Positions 1 through 7,375 are shown, numbered from the stretch's first letter. The stretch is DNA of 46,724 nt from Dehalococcoidia bacterium (GCA_030372995.1 JAUCPZ010000010.1:1-46724), one strand, 5' to 3'. The notes: generated by a model not told the origin, from the sequence alone. Made by a program: numbers and translations.

Positions 1-83
<83 letters not shown>

Positions 84-111
84 GCAGCAGAAGAGAGAGC
101 GAGGCATTCAG

Positions 112-1068
112 GTGGCCAGGCGATTCGATGACATACTGAGTGAGTGCACTGAACGGCTGCTTCAAGGCGAGAGTGTGGAGCAGTGCCTTCAGCGTTATCC
201 GGAGCAGGCGGATGACCTCGAGCCCCTGCTGCGGATAGCGGCGGCTGCGCGAAAGACGTCTTCTGCTATCGAACCCCGGCCGGAGTTCAAGGCCCGCGTG
301 CGGTACGAGCTCCAGTCACGGGTACGCCTCAAAGCTTCCACGACCAGGTCGAAGATGATTTCGGCACCCCGCTGGGTGCCTCGCTGGGCTGTGGGGGCCG
401 CCTGCGTTGCCCTCGCTCTTGTGGTCCTTGGTGGCGGGACGGTGGCTGCCTCCAGCAGCAGTGTGCCCGGCGATGCGCTCTACCCGGTCAAGACGGCCAC
501 GGAGCAGGTGCAGATGAGCTTGACGTTCTCAAAGGGAGCGAAGGCAAAGCTGCAGGCCAGGTTCGCCCAGCGGCGGGCCAGGGAGATGGCCCGGCTGGCG
601 GGGAGGGGGCGTGCGGGACAGCTGGGGTCTCTGGCATCGCGATTCGAAGCTCACTTGGCCAACGTCGAGCGATTGGCCAACGAGATCAGCGCGACGGACC
701 CCGCGGACGGAGAGAGGATCTCCAAGCTGAGAGAGATACTGAATACGAACATGGCCAGAGACCTGGTGCTCCTCGAGGAGGCGGAGGCGAAGGCTCCATG
801 GCAAACCAGGGGCACCATCGCAGTGGCCAAGTTCCGGCTTATTCAGGAGTACGAGAAGGCCATCGACGCACTTGATGAGTTGCAGGTCCAGCAACAGGCA
901 CAGGCCGGCCAGTCCGGAACGACCGAGGGCGGCTCTCAGTCAGGAGGAACCCAGGGCGGCTCCGGCGGAGGCACGGGATATGGCGGGGGATCGGCGGGGT
1001 CCGGTCAACAGGGGCCGTTGACCAGCATGGGGCTCCAGGTACAGGCCCGCTGTGCTGGGCCTCGGTAG
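112..1068 (+). CDS. DUF5667-type membrane protein, Ser/Gly-rich C-terminus
   Basis: A 318-residue protein starting at GTG. The N-terminal ~75 residues (FDDILSECTERL, then YPEQADDLEPLL) form the helical stretch often seen in anti-sigma-like or DUF5667 proteins. One membrane helix lies near residues 93-115, followed by the characteristic GDALYPVKTATEQVQ motif and a long alanine/arginine-rich helical region (about 135-260). The last 50 residues are low-complexity Gly/Ser/Gln. DUF5667 proteins are found in Chloroflexota and Actinobacteria, often near ECF sigma factors, with no established biochemical role. The upstream partner gene, if any, lies outside the window. The start is chosen because it is the first start after the poly-C run; GAGGCATTCAG upstream is only a weak ribosome binding site. 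The gene converges on mnmE with a 23-bp gap. Confidence 0.75.
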   Translation: MARRFDDILSECTERLLQGESVEQCLQRYPEQADDLEPLLRIAAAARKTSSAIEPRPEFKARVRYELQSRVRLKASTTRSKMISAPRWVPRWAVGAACVALALVVLGGGTVAASSSSVPGDALYPVKTATEQVQMSLTFSKGAKAKLQARFAQRRAREMARLAGRGRAGQLGSLASRFEAHLANVERLANEISATDPADGERISKLREILNTNMARDLVLLEEAEAKAPWQTRGTIAVAKFRLIQEYEKAIDALDELQVQQQAQAGQSGTTEGGSQSGGTQGGSGGGTGYGGGSAGSGQQGPLTSMGLQVQARCAGPR

Positions 1069-1091
1069 CGGGATTGACTGCACCCGCGCCT

Positions 1092-2429
1092 TCACTTCCC
1101 TATGCAGAAGTTGGCGAAGATGGTGTCGAGGAGATGCTCCTGCACCGTCTCGCCGGTGATTTCGCCCAGGGCGCTGAGAGAGGCGGTGAGGTGGATGGTG
1201 ATGAAGTCGTCGGGCATCCCAGCCCTGAGGTCCTGGAGAGCCTGATCCAGGGATCTCGCAGCCCGCTCAAGGGCATCCTTGTGGCGAGGGTTGCTCACCA
1301 TAGGCGCGTCGGAGACGACGACTGCACCTCCCAGGGCCAGTTTCAGCATCTCGTCTTCCAGCCGGTCAAGCCCCTCTCCGGTTAGCGCTGAAGTGTGGAC
1401 CACAGGGCGTCCTAGTTCCGTCGGATGGGCCTGGCGCGGCAAGTCGGACTTATTGGCCACCACAAGGGTGGCCTTGCCGACGGTGAGCGCGGCTATCTCC
1501 CGGTCAGCGTCTGCGATTGGCTGGCTGACATCGATCATCAACAGCACCAGGTCTGCCTGTGCGACCGCCCGCTGGCTGCGCTCCACGCCGAGTGACTCCG
1601 CGAGATCCTTGCTGTGAACAATGCCCGCGGTATCCACGAGGACGAAGGGGACGCCGCCGATATTGGCCACCTCCTCGATGGTGTCCCGGGTGGTGCCGGG
1701 GATCGGGGTGACGATGGCCCTGTCCTCGCGGAGCAGCCGGTTGAGGAGGCTTGACTTGCCGACATTCGGGCGCCCCACAATGGCGGTCTTGACACCGCAG
1801 CGGTAAACCATGCCAGCATCGGCCGTGGCGATCAGCCGGCGCACGGACCTCAATGCCTCGTTGAGAGGCCCAGCCACGTCCTGCGGCGGGATCTCATCTT
1901 CCGGGAAATCGATCCGGGCTGTGAGGTAGGCCAGAGCGGAGAGCAGCGAGGTGCGCAGGTCCTTTACGGCAGACGATAGCCGGCCATCGAGCCCCTGGAC
2001 CGCTATTCTGAGGCTGGCATCGGTGCGCGCCCTGATCACGTCCAGGACAGATTCGGCCTGGGCCAGGTCGATGCGGCCGTTGAGGAAGGCCCTCAGGGTG
2101 AACTCCCCCGGCCGCGCCAGGCGCGCCCCGTGGCGTAATGCTAACTGCAGAACGCGCCGGAGCGGGAGTGGACCACCATGGCAGTTGATTTCGACCACGT
2201 CTTCCCTGGTGTAGGTCCGGGGTGCCGCCATGTATGACACGAGGACTTCGTCCACATGCTCACCCGTCTCGGGGTCGGTAATCTTCCCATAGCTGAGCTG
2301 ACGGTCCGCCAGCTTGCCGCGGAAGATAGCCTTTGTTACCGCCAAAGCCCCGGGGCCGCTGATGCGGACAATCCCGATGCCCCCTTCACCGAGGGGGGTA
2401 GAAATGGCGGCAATGGTGTCCCGGTACAT
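1092..2429 (-). CDS. mnmE: tRNA uridine-5-carboxymethylaminomethyl modification GTPase MnmE
   Basis: MnmE works with MnmG (GidA) to place the cmnm5 group on U34 of certain tRNAs, using GTP hydrolysis and 5,10-methylene-THF. The 445-residue product has the full family layout. The N-terminal folate-binding domain begins MYRDTIAAISTP and runs to ~115, followed by a helical domain. The G domain has a P-loop at 219-226 (GRPNVGKS), G2 threonines at ~246-247, DTAG at 266-269 and NKSD at 326-329. The protein ends in the hallmark CIGK with the catalytic-site cysteine. The frame stays open 85 codons further upstream, but the start at 2429 gives the usual family N-terminus and is preceded by GGAGG four bases away. 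The gene is monocistronic here and divergent from the unknown gene at 2619. Confidence 0.97.
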   Translation of the reverse strand: MYRDTIAAISTPLGEGGIGIVRISGPGALAVTKAIFRGKLADRQLSYGKITDPETGEHVDEVLVSYMAAPRTYTREDVVEINCHGGPLPLRRVLQLALRHGARLARPGEFTLRAFLNGRIDLAQAESVLDVIRARTDASLRIAVQGLDGRLSSAVKDLRTSLLSALAYLTARIDFPEDEIPPQDVAGPLNEALRSVRRLIATADAGMVYRCGVKTAIVGRPNVGKSSLLNRLLREDRAIVTPIPGTTRDTIEEVANIGGVPFVLVDTAGIVHSKDLAESLGVERSQRAVAQADLVLLMIDVSQPIADADREIAALTVGKATLVVANKSDLPRQAHPTELGRPVVHTSALTGEGLDRLEDEMLKLALGGAVVVSDAPMVSNPRHKDALERAARSLDQALQDLRAGMPDDFITIHLTASLSALGEITGETVQEHLLDTIFANFCIGK

Positions 2430-2439
2430 CGTGCCTCCA

Positions 2440-2448
2440 AATATAGCA
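2440..2448 (-). promoter_or_regulatory. Extended -10 promoter of mnmE
   Basis: On the minus strand TGcTATATT lies 10 bases before the mnmE start codon. No convincing -35 is seen. If used, the transcript would begin within a few bases of the ATG, at or past the GGAGG, so mnmE would be nearly leaderless. Confidence 0.45.
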
Positions 2449-2555
2449 TCAACGGCCTGGGGTGATAAACGGCCGTTCTCTGTCAGGAGCAGACACAATT
2501 CATTCGATGCGAGCGGCGTCGTTTCTTCCCACAGTTGGCGCCGGGAGCCAAGAAC

Positions 2556-2584
2556 TTGCAGCCGCGGAGCGGGTGGGCTACAAT
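2556..2584 (+). promoter_or_regulatory. Sigma70-type promoter of the unknown gene at 2619
   Basis: TTGCAG (2556-2561), 17-base spacer, TACAAT (2579-2584). The predicted start point is near 2591. This excludes the in-frame ATG at 2583 and supports the ATG at 2619. Confidence 0.6.
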
Positions 2585-2618
2585 GCGGAACGGCGGTCCT
2601 GACACGGGGTGGGTTACG

Positions 2619-3224
2619 ATGGGCGAGACTGAAACGTTTGCGCCGGCGGTATGGAGCACATTGGTGGCCAGGCTCTTTGAGCACGACCTAGTGAGGCTCC
2701 TCTGCGAAGCGGACGTCAAGACACTCGGCAAGCCCGCGGCGGTACTTACACTCTATGACCATCTGCGGTCATTCATGGCGCTCAAGAGTAGCCTGAAGTC
2801 CGTTGAGCCGCCGGAAATTCTTCGGCCCGCGAACGAAGCCCTTCTCAACTTCACTGCGCGCTTATTCATGGCAGCTCACCAGGCACTGCTGAATGAAGGC
2901 CAGCGAGACAGTCCACCTGCCCGCACTGACCGGTGGAGATCGAGGTGGCATCACAAGCCGGCGGTGCCGACAAAGGAGTTCCTTCTCGAATGGCAGCTCG
3001 TGAGGCTGAAAGCTGCCAGGCACAGGCTGATCATGGAACTCGCTGACCTGGCGGAGAAGAATGAGCAGTTGTTCCGCAACCTTGGCCTGCCGGAGGCAGT
3101 CGAGGCAGAGGTAGAGTCCGCGAGACGGCACATATCCAGCGTATGGAAGGGGCTCCCCAACGTTCTTCGCGAGGTCTCCAGTTCTGGGGATACATCCGGC
3201 CCGCTTGCAACGGGGACTCGCTGA
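2619..3224 (+). CDS. Hypothetical protein, all-helical
   Basis: A 201-residue protein that I do not recognise. It is predicted mostly helical and soluble, with no signal peptide or membrane helix. Charged heptad-like stretches occur in the second half (for example VRLKAARHRLIMELADLAEKNEQ at about residues 130-152). A Trp/Arg/His-rich linker lies near 105-115. The start is set at 2619 because a good promoter ends at 2584; in-frame codons further upstream would not be transcribed. The ribosome binding site is weak (GGGGTGGG). The gene converges on greA. It is a real gene judging by its own promoter and codon use, but no function can be given. Confidence 0.6.
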   Translation: MGETETFAPAVWSTLVARLFEHDLVRLLCEADVKTLGKPAAVLTLYDHLRSFMALKSSLKSVEPPEILRPANEALLNFTARLFMAAHQALLNEGQRDSPPARTDRWRSRWHHKPAVPTKEFLLEWQLVRLKAARHRLIMELADLAEKNEQLFRNLGLPEAVEAEVESARRHISSVWKGLPNVLREVSSSGDTSGPLATGTR

Positions 3225-3361
3225 CCATAGGGCATTGACACACGCTGTCATCCGGCCGCCCGCGGTGCATGCTGCTCCCCTTCGGCGTTCATCGGATCTT
3301 TTTGCGGCGAAGGGATCAAGTGCCGAGGGTCAGAGAGCCCGGATTTCAGGAGATGCTGGCC

Positions 3362-4156
3362 CTACTCGATCTTCTCGATCCTGTAGAGGATCTCTCCCGC
3401 TGGAGCGACAACCTTGACTACATCGCCCTCGTGCTGATTGAGGACGGCCTTGCCCAAGGGGGAGACGATGGAGATCTTGCCGTTGGCCGGGTCGGCCTCG
3501 TTTTTGGTCGCCAGGGTGTAGGTGCGCCTCTCACCGGTGGCAATCTCCACCAGCACCACGGTGGATCCAAGCTTGGCCGAAAGGCCCTCTGGCTGTGACT
3601 CGGCATCAACGACTACTCCGCTGGCCAGCGAAGCCTGGATGTCATTCATCCGGGCCTCTATGTGGGCGGCGCGCTCTCTGGCAGCCTGCAGTGGGGCGTT
3701 CTCGCTGAAGTCCTTGTCCGCAGCGGCAGCACGCATCTCCTCTGCCACGCGGACGCGTTCCTGCTCCAGTGCGGCCAGTTGCGACCTCAATTCTGCCTGG
3801 TCGCTGGCCGTGAGGGCGGTCTGCTGCTTGGGCTTGCGCTGCAGCGGCACCTTGGTCTGTGCCTGCTTGATCCGCAGGTGGGGAGCCAGGCTGGTCTTCA
3901 GCAGCCGCTCTTTCTTGGCATATTGAAAGAGTGTTCGCACCGGCTCGAGCTTCTTGTTGATGTCGCCAGTCGAGGCTGCAATCCACTGAGCGTAGGTTTC
4001 AACTTCTGTAGGGGTGATGTGAGTGATGGAACGTTCCTTGCCATACCAGAGGACGAACCTATTGATTTCCCGTTGCTTCTCAGCGCGCTCTTCAGTTGGC
4101 AAGGAGGTGAGAAACTTGAGAGCCAGCTCCTCCAGGCTAAGAGCTTCTTCTGACAT
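3362..4156 (-). CDS. greA: Transcription elongation factor GreA fused to an N-terminal integrase-type SAM-like domain
   Basis: A 264-residue protein in two parts. Residues ~5-97 resemble the N-terminal core-binding (SAM-like) domain of tyrosine recombinases: helices with ITPTEVETYAQWIA and LEPVRTLFQYAKKERLL. A basic linker (98-114) follows. Residues ~115-264 are GreA/GreB: an antiparallel coiled coil with the acidic tip DKDFSENA (D148, E152), which enters the RNA polymerase secondary channel to stimulate transcript cleavage, and a C-terminal FKBP-like domain with the signature ISIVSPLGKAVL ending in YRIEKIE. Normal GreA is ~158 residues, so about 110 residues are extra. No recombinase catalytic domain is present. 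The start at 4156 is the first Met giving a sensible N-terminus; the open frame continues upstream inside the phosphoesterase gene. The gene lies 38 bp after the phosphoesterase stop, probably in the same transcript. Confidence 0.9.
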   Translation of the reverse strand: MSEEALSLEELALKFLTSLPTEERAEKQREINRFVLWYGKERSITHITPTEVETYAQWIAASTGDINKKLEPVRTLFQYAKKERLLKTSLAPHLRIKQAQTKVPLQRKPKQQTALTASDQAELRSQLAALEQERVRVAEEMRAAAADKDFSENAPLQAARERAAHIEARMNDIQASLASGVVVDAESQPEGLSAKLGSTVVLVEIATGERRTYTLATKNEADPANGKISIVSPLGKAVLNQHEGDVVKVVAPAGEILYRIEKIE

Positions 4157-4194
4157 GCTTACAAAACTAAATTCTACCACACACCCGGGCTGGC

Positions 4195-4926
4195 TTACCA
4201 ACCCACGCTCAGGCGGCTCGCCAGGCGGGCCGGGAGATCGGCATCCAGTATCTTCTCCTGGGTAGTCCTGAAATCGTACACAACGCGCCGGTGCCACAGG
4301 ATTGCCTGCCCGGCGTCGATGATGGCGTAGCTCGCCCGCGGGTCGCCATCCCTGGGTTGTCCCACACTGCCGCAATTGATGATGAAGCGGCTGTCGGTCT
4401 TGAGCGAAAGCTGCTCCGGCAGCCGCTGCTCGCGGCACGAGTTCCTGGAATCGAGTTCGAAAAGCAGAGGTGAGTGGGAATGGCCGATAAGGCAGAACCT
4501 GGTGTCGAAGGCGGCGAAGTTGGCCCTGGCGGATTGGACTGAGAGCACGTATTCCCAGATTGGCGCTCTGGGACTGCCGTGAGCCAGGGTGAAGTCATCG
4601 ACCTGGAGAGTCAACGGCAGACCGGCAAGGAAGTCGACGTCGAGCTTCTGGAGCGCCGCGGCGGTCCACTGGGCCGCAGCGGCGGCCTCAAGGTTGAAAG
4701 CAGAGGTGTCCAGCTTCCCGATGGCGGCCCAGTCGTGGTTGCCGGCGACACACCGGCATTGAAGCTGGCGCACCAGTTGAATGCAGGCGCGGGGATCGGG
4801 GCCGTAGCCAACGATGTCGCCCAGGCACCAGATCTCGTCCGCCCCGCCCTGCTCCTCGAGGTCGCGGAGCACCGCCTGGAAGGCTTCCAGGTTGCTGTGG
4901 ATGTCGGCAATGACTGCGCTCCGCAT
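4195..4926 (-). CDS. Calcineurin-like metallophosphoesterase (YfcE/DR1281-type)
   Basis: A 243-residue phosphoesterase with all five metal-binding blocks: ADIHSN (D8, H10), CLGDIVGYGPDP (GD), GNHD, an isolated His in FTLAHGSP, and GHSH. This pattern belongs to the YfcE/MPP-superfamily class that hydrolyses phosphodiesters or phosphomonoesters in the cytoplasm with two metal ions. The VGYGPDP extension is typical of a widespread group of uncharacterised bacterial members. The substrate cannot be told from sequence. It is the first gene of an apparent two-gene operon with greA and has its own promoter 15 bp upstream of the ATG. Confidence 0.9.
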   Translation of the reverse strand: MRSAVIADIHSNLEAFQAVLRDLEEQGGADEIWCLGDIVGYGPDPRACIQLVRQLQCRCVAGNHDWAAIGKLDTSAFNLEAAAAAQWTAAALQKLDVDFLAGLPLTLQVDDFTLAHGSPRAPIWEYVLSVQSARANFAAFDTRFCLIGHSHSPLLFELDSRNSCREQRLPEQLSLKTDSRFIINCGSVGQPRDGDPRASYAIIDAGQAILWHRRVVYDFRTTQEKILDADLPARLASRLSVGW

Positions 4927-4940
4927 GTTGGGTCTGGGCT

Positions 4941-4970
4941 AATATAGCAGGTTTCAGGGGACTGAACCAA
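4941..4970 (-). promoter_or_regulatory. Promoter of the phosphoesterase-greA operon
   Basis: On the minus strand: TTGGTT (4970-4965), 18-base spacer, TATATT (4946-4941), with the extended -10 TGc in front. The start codon is at 4926, giving a leader of only about 8 bases. Confidence 0.6.
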
Positions 4971-4995
4971 GGTTGGAGCTGCTGGGAGCCCCTTC

Positions 4996-5034
4996 AAATC
5001 CGAATCTCCAAACTCGAAATCCTAAACTCGATTC
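4996..5034. repeat. Degenerate short tandem units of the AATCnnAAACTCGA type
   Basis: Imperfect repetition of units like AATCCGAATCTC, CAAACTCGAAATC and CTAAACTCGATTC. Read on the minus strand they give an EFRISSLEIRI-like string. Such strings recur in intergenic DNA of several phyla and are not genes. This is a weak, eroded copy. Confidence 0.4.
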
Positions 5035-5213
5035 CCGTGGCGAGCTCGGTTCGAAGTCCTGTGGAGGCCTGGGGGTGCCTGAGCGCACGCAATACCTGAC
5101 TGTGCTCTGCAAGGGGCGTGGAGAGGGACGAGGCCACTCTGCGTATCTTTGTGATCCCTGAAGAGTGGGGGCTCAAGGGAGTTGAAACAGTGTCCATGAA
5201 GCAGGTTCATCCT

Positions 5214-5240
5214 TTGGATGCCCGCCTCCGCGAGGATGAC
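5214..5240. repeat. Short palindromic intergenic repeat of the 'VIxAEAGIQ' class
   Basis: Minus-strand GTCATCCTCGCGGAGGCGGGCATCC is an imperfect palindrome. It translates to the familiar VILAEAGIQ string produced by a widespread class of small mobile or REP-like repeats (GTCATTCC...GGAATCC). A single copy is visible in this window. The 404-base gap 4927-5330 holds this, the eroded tandem units at ~5000 and the thiL promoter, and otherwise nothing recognisable. Confidence 0.5.
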
Positions 5241-5293
5241 AGAGAGAGTTGCGAGAGTGTCAGAACAGGTGTCCGCCTGAGGCGGACCGGGGG

Positions 5294-5323
5294 TTGGGGG
5301 TGTCCCCGGGTTTCCTCTATAAT
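5294..5323 (+). promoter_or_regulatory. thiL-ndk promoter; predicts a leaderless mRNA
   Basis: TTGGGG (5294-5299), 18-base spacer, consensus TATAAT (5318-5323). The ATG is at 5331, seven bases after the -10, exactly where transcription should begin. No Shine-Dalgarno sequence precedes the ATG, so a leaderless transcript is likely. Confidence 0.65.
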
Positions 5324-5330
5324 CTGGGCC

Positions 5331-6323
5331 ATGAAGGTCTCCGAACTGGGCGAGTTCGGGCTGATCGGCCTGCTGGCGAGGATCGTTCCACAGGGCGGGC
5401 CCGAGCACCGCATGTTGCTGGGCATCGGCGACGACGCGGCGGCGTGGCAGGGAGATGACTCGACGGTGCTGGCCACCACCGACGCCATGGTGGAAGGCGT
5501 GCATTTCACGGGCGGCACACCGTGGTGGCAGCTTGGCTGGAAGGCCTTGGCTGTCAACCTGAGCGACATTGCGGCGATGGGGGGCGTGCCGACCCATGCC
5601 TTGGTGAATCTGTCGCTGCCAGGCGACACCGAGGTAGAAGATGTGAAGCAGCTGTACAGAGGGCTGGCAGACTTGGCGGGGCGGCACCAGGTGGCCATCG
5701 TTGGGGGGAATATCACCCGCGCCCCCCTGATCATGATCACAGTCACGGTGATCGGCCGGGGGCTCGTGGAGGGACTTCTGATGAGGTCAAGAGCAGTGCC
5801 GGGGGACCTCGTCGCCGTCACCGGGTATCTGGGGGCTGCGGCGGCGGGGCTCAGGGCTTTGAGCGAGAAGATCGACGTTTCTCCGCAAGCTGCAGCATAT
5901 CTCAACAAAGCGCGTCTACAGCCACAGCCGAGGATTGCCGAAGGGCAACTAATGGTGAAGCTCGGGGTGCGTGCGGCGATTGATGTCAGCGATGGGCTCT
6001 TGGCTGACCTTGGCCATGTATGCAAGGCCAGCAACGTGGGAGCCACGGTCAGAGCTGAGGCAGTTCCGGTGCACCCGCTGGTGGAAGGGGTGTTCAGGAA
6101 CGATGCCCGGCGCCTGGCGTTGACTGGGGGCGAAGACTACGAGTTGCTCTTCACTGCCAGCCAGCGGGTAATGGAGGAAGTTCGGGCCGCTCTTGGCGCA
6201 GAGTGCCCGGTGACCGTCATTGGCGAGATCACCCACGGAACCGGCGTCGTTTTGCTGGGCGAGGACGGCAAGCCCTATCATATAGATGGTCCAGGATGGG
6301 ACCACTTCCGGAAAGGGGGCTAG
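5331..6323 (+). CDS. thiL: Thiamine-monophosphate kinase
   Basis: ThiL phosphorylates thiamine monophosphate to thiamine pyrophosphate with ATP, the last step of the pathway. The 330-residue protein has the AIR-synthase/ThiL fold: an early MKVSELGEFGLI, the metal-binding GIGDDAA motif (~31-37), the TTDAMVEGVHF block, NLSDIAAMGG (~80-89), and in the C-terminal half AIDVSDGLLADLGH and LTGGEDYELLF. The open frame extends upstream to 5118, but the ThiL N-terminus starts at 5331 and the promoter ends at 5323. The ndk start follows 3 bp after the stop, so the two are co-transcribed. Confidence 0.96.
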   Translation: MKVSELGEFGLIGLLARIVPQGGPEHRMLLGIGDDAAAWQGDDSTVLATTDAMVEGVHFTGGTPWWQLGWKALAVNLSDIAAMGGVPTHALVNLSLPGDTEVEDVKQLYRGLADLAGRHQVAIVGGNITRAPLIMITVTVIGRGLVEGLLMRSRAVPGDLVAVTGYLGAAAAGLRALSEKIDVSPQAAAYLNKARLQPQPRIAEGQLMVKLGVRAAIDVSDGLLADLGHVCKASNVGATVRAEAVPVHPLVEGVFRNDARRLALTGGEDYELLFTASQRVMEEVRAALGAECPVTVIGEITHGTGVVLLGEDGKPYHIDGPGWDHFRKGG

Positions 6324-6326
6324 AGA

Positions 6327-6740
6327 GTGGCACAGAGGACTCTGGTTCTGGTCAAGCCCGATGGCGTGAAGAAAGGCCTCATAGGTGAGATCATCTCCCG
6401 CCTGGAGAGAAAGGGCCTCAGGATCGTGGCCATGAGGATGCTGCAGATGGACAAGGCCATGGCCCGGAGGCATTATGCGGTGCATGAAGGAAAGCCATTC
6501 TTCGCCGGGCTGGTTGAGTTCATTACCTCCGGACCGATCGTGGCAGCGGTGGTGGAGGGCGATAAGGCGGTAGAGGTGGTCCGGAAGCTTATGGGGGAGA
6601 CCGATCCGGTCAAGGCTGCCCCCGGGACCGTACGGGGAGACTATGGCCTGGACATTCAAGAGAACCTGGTCCACGGGTCCGACTCTGAGGAGAATGCCCG
6701 GATGGAGATCGGCCTCTTCTTCCCTGACCTGAAGCCCTAG
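6327..6740 (+). CDS. ndk: Nucleoside diphosphate kinase
   Basis: A 137-residue enzyme that moves the gamma-phosphate between nucleoside di- and triphosphates via a phosphohistidine. The sequence shows [13 protein letters not shown] at the start, the RGDYGLDI region, and the active-site block [12 protein letters not shown] with the catalytic His (residue ~116) and the Ser/Glu that support it. Length is normal for the family. It starts with GTG at 6327, with AGGGGG upstream inside the end of thiL. It is the second gene of the thiL-ndk transcript. Confidence 0.97.
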   Translation: MAQRTLVLVKPDGVKKGLIGEIISRLERKGLRIVAMRMLQMDKAMARRHYAVHEGKPFFAGLVEFITSGPIVAAVVEGDKAVEVVRKLMGETDPVKAAPGTVRGDYGLDIQENLVHGSDSEENARMEIGLFFPDLKP

Positions 6741-6791
6741 GGGTCCGCTATCGCGGGGGCTACCGAACATGGAGTGTGCAGGGAGGCGAAA

Positions 6792-6881
6792 GAGGGTGCA
6801 GGGATTCCTCCCTGCCGAGGGTCTGGGGGTGTCCCCCAGACTTCTTCTTTACCCCCCAAGATTGGGGGACGGGCGGTTGAC
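6792..6881. repeat. Three-hairpin intergenic repeat, copy A
   Basis: A 90-bp element between ndk and the HIT gene. It contains three consecutive perfect hairpins: GCAGGGA-ttcc-TCCCTGC (6798-6815), GTCTGGGGG-tgt-CCCCCAGAC (6821-6841) and CCCCCAA-ga-TTGGGGG (6853-6868). It ends with GGTTGAC. A second copy lies at 9264-9360. Hairpin 1 differs between the copies on both arms so that pairing is kept, which suggests selection on structure. The middle hairpin followed by CTTCTTCTTT could also terminate thiL-ndk. Confidence 0.75.
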
Positions 6882-6925
6882 AGCCCCTGATGTCGCTTTT
6901 CGTCAAGTGGAGAAAGGACACGCAA

Positions 6926-7375
6926 ATGACCGAGAAGAGCTCCTGCATATTCTGTGACATCGTCGCTGGCAAAGCCGAGGCCTACAAGGTCTTCGAGGAC
7001 GACAAGTCACTTTGCATCCTGGATATCAATCCGTGGACAAGAGGCCATTGCCTGGTCATTTCCAAGCGGCACGTTCCCTGGTGGCATGACCTGGAGGAAG
7101 ACGAGGTCACCAGCCTTTTCCGGGTGGCCCGAACCGTAGCGCGCAAGATGATGAAGACGCTGTCTCCGGAGTTCGTCTGCATGTATGCCCGCGGGCGGCG
7201 GATTCCCCACACCCACGTCTTCCTCATTCCCACGCACAAGGATGACGCACTCGACCGCTTCTTCAACGCGCTGGAGAGGTTCCAGGAGTCGCCGCCGAAC
7301 CTGATGCGCCTGAGGGACAAGGAGCAGATGAGGGAGGCAATGGACATTCTCCAGAGGGGTCAGCCTAGCGATTGA
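6926..7375 (+). CDS. HIT-family protein with altered histidine triad (HTHVF)
   Basis: A 149-residue histidine-triad protein. HIT enzymes hydrolyse or transfer nucleotides from dinucleoside polyphosphates and nucleotidyl-amidates. The zinc-type CIFCDIVAG (C7, C10), the LDINPWTRGHCLVISKRH block and the C-terminal RIPHTHVFLIP are all seen. The triad should read H-x-H-x-H; here it is H95-T-H97-V-F99. The nucleophilic middle His is kept and the third is Phe. The start at 6926 has AAAGGA eight bases upstream; an in-frame ATG at 6890 lies just past the repeat element and lacks a ribosome site. The gene is followed 70 bp later by gatC, which has its own promoter. Confidence 0.88.
   Translation: MTEKSSCIFCDIVAGKAEAYKVFEDDKSLCILDINPWTRGHCLVISKRHVPWWHDLEEDEVTSLFRVARTVARKMMKTLSPEFVCMYARGRRIPHTHVFLIPTHKDDALDRFFNALERFQESPPNLMRLRDKEQMREAMDILQRGQPSD

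Noticed and set aside
3362..4156. Integrase or prophage remnant
   Set aside because: The SAM-like region resembles integrases, but no catalytic domain, attachment site or phage gene is nearby, and the rest is a full GreA. Treated as a domain fusion.
5207..6046. 279-codon open frame on the minus strand opposite thiL
   Set aside because: Antisense shadow of thiL with no recognisable domain; its end includes repeat-derived sequence.
6853..6868. CRISPR-like repeat units at 6.8 and 9.3 kb
   Set aside because: Only two dispersed copies 2.4 kb apart, with no spacers of regular length and no cas genes.
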